64,000 nucleotides of DNA from Anaeromonas frigoriresistens (GTDB lineage: Bacteria; Bacillota; Clostridia; Tissierellales; SIT17). Below the pieces are notes generated by a model. That model ran no database searches. It had not been told where the DNA came from and saw only the letters and a program-made list of their open reading frames with translations. Both the position numbers and the translations under genes were made by a program. The DNA lies in contig NZ_WSFT01000039.1 in NCBI RefSeq assembly GCF_016820655.1, forward strand, positions 62,001-126,000, written 5' to 3'. This document shows positions 62,234-64,000 of this stretch, in pieces (within the stretch, counting starts at the first letter, position 1; the number at the start of each line of letters is the position of its first letter).

Positions 62234-63181
62234 TTATAGTTCCCTATCAATCATTTTAATATAACCTTTTATTTCATCGGTTAATTCTATTCCTTTATAC
62301 CATGTTTCTCCTTTATACCATGTTTCCATTGACAAAGGTTCGTTGTTAAAGTATCTAGCCTTTATTATTATTTCTGGTCTATATTCAAAGTGTAATATAT
62401 CGAAGTGGTACCATTTACCTCCCCAGATAAAACCATTTTTTTCAAATACTCTTACTATTTCCCTTGGGTATTCAGATAATCTTTTTTGTCCTTGATCGTT
62501 ACTGGCCCATTTCCAATAATCTCTATCGTCTCTTTTTAAATCAATAGCTATTCCAAAGGAGTGGGGACTTAGACGTTTAGTCCCTGAAATAACACGATAG
62601 TTATATGTACCACTAGATGGAAATAAGCAGGAGTATATTTTATTATTTTTCATAGCTAATAAAGATATCTCCCTTATGCTATTTTTTAAGGCTTCTTCTG
62701 CATTGTTATTTCTATTAAAGGAAAAATATTTATTGTTTAAACTTACCTTTTTAAGGTTAAGCTCCACTTCTCTTCTTGATTCTCCGTAAACTTCCTTAAA
62801 GAAACTGTCTACTCTAATCCGGCCAGGGTCAATATTCTTATCCATGATTGTATGTATATCCTTTATAGGATATATCTGTTCCATCATATCCTGTAAGTCT
62901 GGGTTATTTAATTTTTCCTCAAAACTCTTTTCAATTTTATCATCATAAAGAATTTTATTTCCAGATTGCATTATTAAATATACATTTTCCCCTTCTTTTG
63001 TTAAATCTCTAATATACCCTGGATAGGCCATCATTAAAGATAAAATATCTCTTTTCATATTTATTTCATAACCACTAATTTTTTCACTAGGATAGATCAT
63101 ATCACTGATAAATTCATTTTTATTGCAGGATGTTAATAACAAAAATAATATACTAACAATAAATATATTTTTTTTCTTCAT
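62234..63181 (-). CDS. M15-family D-Ala-D-Ala carboxypeptidase lipoprotein
   Basis: 315 residues on the minus strand. The start is ATG at 63181, with GGAGGAGG 7 bases upstream; an upstream in-frame start would cover that site. The signal peptide ends in the lipobox LLLTSCNKN. The catalytic zinc site of peptidase family M15 is near the C-terminus: RLSPHSFGIAIDL (H and D) and WYHFDILHFEYRPE (third ligand HF-E/H). A 25-residue tail carries a tandem copy ETWYKG-ETWYKG. It should trim peptidoglycan stem peptides outside the cell. Confidence 0.85.
   Translation of the reverse strand: MKKKNIFIVSILFLLLTSCNKNEFISDMIYPSEKISGYEINMKRDILSLMMAYPGYIRDLTKEGENVYLIMQSGNKILYDDKIEKSFEEKLNNPDLQDMMEQIYPIKDIHTIMDKNIDPGRIRVDSFFKEVYGESRREVELNLKKVSLNNKYFSFNRNNNAEEALKNSIREISLLAMKNNKIYSCLFPSSGTYNYRVISGTKRLSPHSFGIAIDLKRDDRDYWKWASNDQGQKRLSEYPREIVRVFEKNGFIWGGKWYHFDILHFEYRPEIIIKARYFNNEPLSMETWYKGETWYKGIELTDEIKGYIKMIDREL
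62293..62326. repeat. In-frame tandem duplication of 18 bases
   Basis: CTTTATACCATGTTTCTC at 62293-62310 is followed directly by a second copy that matches through 62326. In the coding strand it doubles the hexapeptide ETWYKG of the M15 lipoprotein. Confidence 0.9.
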
Positions 63182-63354
63182 GCCATCATCCTCCTCCAAT
63201 ATTATAATTCCCAATTCAGTAAAAAAAATAAGACTCTATTTAAGAATATTCGAGGTTATTATCTATGTTTTAGTATTAGAATCAAAATACAAACATACTA
63301 TTAACTAATTATGATTTTGGAATAAATATATTTTAATGAAAGGTATACATAGAT

Positions 63355-64000
63355 ATGAAGAATATTAATAGAAAAAATCTTTTTAAAAGTGAATCTTTAA
63401 TTAATGCTTTTATTTTAATAGCTCTAATACTGTTATTATATTTAATTACTTCATTATACTTTATCAATCATTGCTTTTTTAACACTGTAATAAATGGAGT
63501 AGATGTATCATTAAAATCACATGATGATGTAGAGGATATAATTAAAAGTTATATCGTAGATTACAGGTTGCAGTTAATTGAAAGAAATGGAGAAATTGAA
63601 GAAATAATAGGGAAAAATATTGAAATGCAATATAATGTAAGGAATAATATTCATACAATTTATAGACTACAAAACTCATTTAAATGGGGAGGCTCATTAT
63701 TCAAGAAGCAAAGATATTATGTAGATAATTTGTTTATGTATAATGAATATAAATTAGAAAATAAAATAAATCAATTAAATTGCTTAAATGAAGAGATTAT
63801 AGAACCTCAAAATGTTAGTTTTAAGTATGAAAATAGTTTATATGAAGTGAGTAAAGAAGTATACGGAAATAAAATAAATAAATATAAGTTAATTAAAAAT
63901 ATAAAAATGAGTATTTTGCATGGAGAAACAATATTAGATTTAAATGAGAACTTTTGTTACGAAAATCCGAAGTACACTTTAAGTTCTGATAAAACTCTAA
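63355..64000 (+). CDS. L,D-transpeptidase/peptidoglycan-binding-type protein, N-terminal part (runs off the window)
   Basis: ATG 63355 opens a frame that stays open to the window end. A membrane segment (about residues 18-38) is followed by INGVDVSLKSHDDVEDII, IEMQYNVRNNIHTIYRLQNSFKW, MYNEYKLENKINQLNCLNEEIIEP and HGETILDLNENFCYENPKYT. This is the putative peptidoglycan-binding domain (PG_binding_4 type) that precedes the catalytic YkuD domain in many clostridial L,D-transpeptidases. The catalytic part would lie beyond base 64000. Confidence 0.7.
   Translation, partial: MKNINRKNLFKSESLINAFILIALILLLYLITSLYFINHCFFNTVINGVDVSLKSHDDVEDIIKSYIVDYRLQLIERNGEIEEIIGKNIEMQYNVRNNIHTIYRLQNSFKWGGSLFKKQRYYVDNLFMYNEYKLENKINQLNCLNEEIIEPQNVSFKYENSLYEVSKEVYGNKINKYKLIKNIKMSILHGETILDLNENFCYENPKYTLSSDKTL

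Noticed and set aside
1-64000. CRISPR arrays, tRNA or rRNA genes
   Set aside because: No regularly spaced repeats, cloverleaf with TTCGA-type arm or rRNA-like conserved segments were seen on either strand.

Overview
The window looks like chromosomal DNA from a low-GC, Gram-positive, probably anaerobic spore-forming Firmicute of the Clostridia/Tissierellia type. The base composition is strongly A+T-rich, ribosome binding sites are strong AGGAGG types, GTG and TTG starts are common, and almost every gene is on the + strand. Gene content agrees: a CprABC/CprRK-like and a BceRS/BceAB-like peptide-resistance module, a CD3324-type small protein, flagellin lysine methylase, and spore or wall peptidoglycan enzymes. 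The species cannot be named from sequence alone.

Left part (1-14.5 kb): a run of small enzymes (alpha/beta hydrolases, MBL hydrolase, GNATs) and membrane proteins. It is followed by a SunI-fold-like PH-domain protein and a complete lantibiotic/cationic-peptide resistance locus (ABC ATPase, two permeases, response regulator, histidine kinase; 5.66-10.26 kb). Three CTTAAGG repeats precede that locus. Next come a membrane-anchored MutS-like ATPase, a NatAB-like ABC exporter and a 38-residue hydrophobic small protein. Middle-left (14.9-29.8 kb): a GGDEF/EAL protein with a PAS/GAF histidine kinase; a Fur-controlled iron-siderophore transporter (lipoprotein, fused double permease, ATPase); an FMN riboswitch driving ribD-ribE-ribBA-ribH plus a HAD phosphatase that may supply the missing dephosphorylation step; a membrane protein on the - strand; and a LysM polysaccharide deacetylase.

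Middle (30-41 kb): a FliB-type methylase, then a non-coding stretch with a strong sigma-A promoter, a long structured RNA and a terminator (31.81-32.09 kb). A decayed Tn554-type element follows (tnpA and tnpB with stop codons, tnpC intact), then a VanZ-like gene. A 31-codon ORF overlapped by two perfect nested stems lies just upstream of a CD3324-family HTH protein. A nitroreductase and a sorbosone-dehydrogenase-like lipoprotein close the section.

Right part (41-64 kb): a BceRS/BceAB module, a gamma-carbonic-anhydrase-like protein, a DUF2975/XRE pair, a radical SAM protein, deoD, an alpha/beta hydrolase, a second HAD phosphatase and a VOC protein. From 53.7 kb the region is in decay. A LytTR regulator fused to an ATPase domain without Walker A is followed by the two ends of a destroyed ABC ATPase gene flanking a rhomboid gene, then the orphan ABC-2 permease. 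An AraC/effector-binding pseudogene, an ABC exporter fused by deletion to a truncated GNAT, and another GNAT pseudogene also lie here. Intact genes among them are an AraC-type HTH protein, a SEC-C methionine aminopeptidase, a CPBP protease homologue, an M15 carboxypeptidase lipoprotein (- strand) and the start of an L,D-transpeptidase-type protein running off the end. No rRNA, tRNA or CRISPR array was seen.
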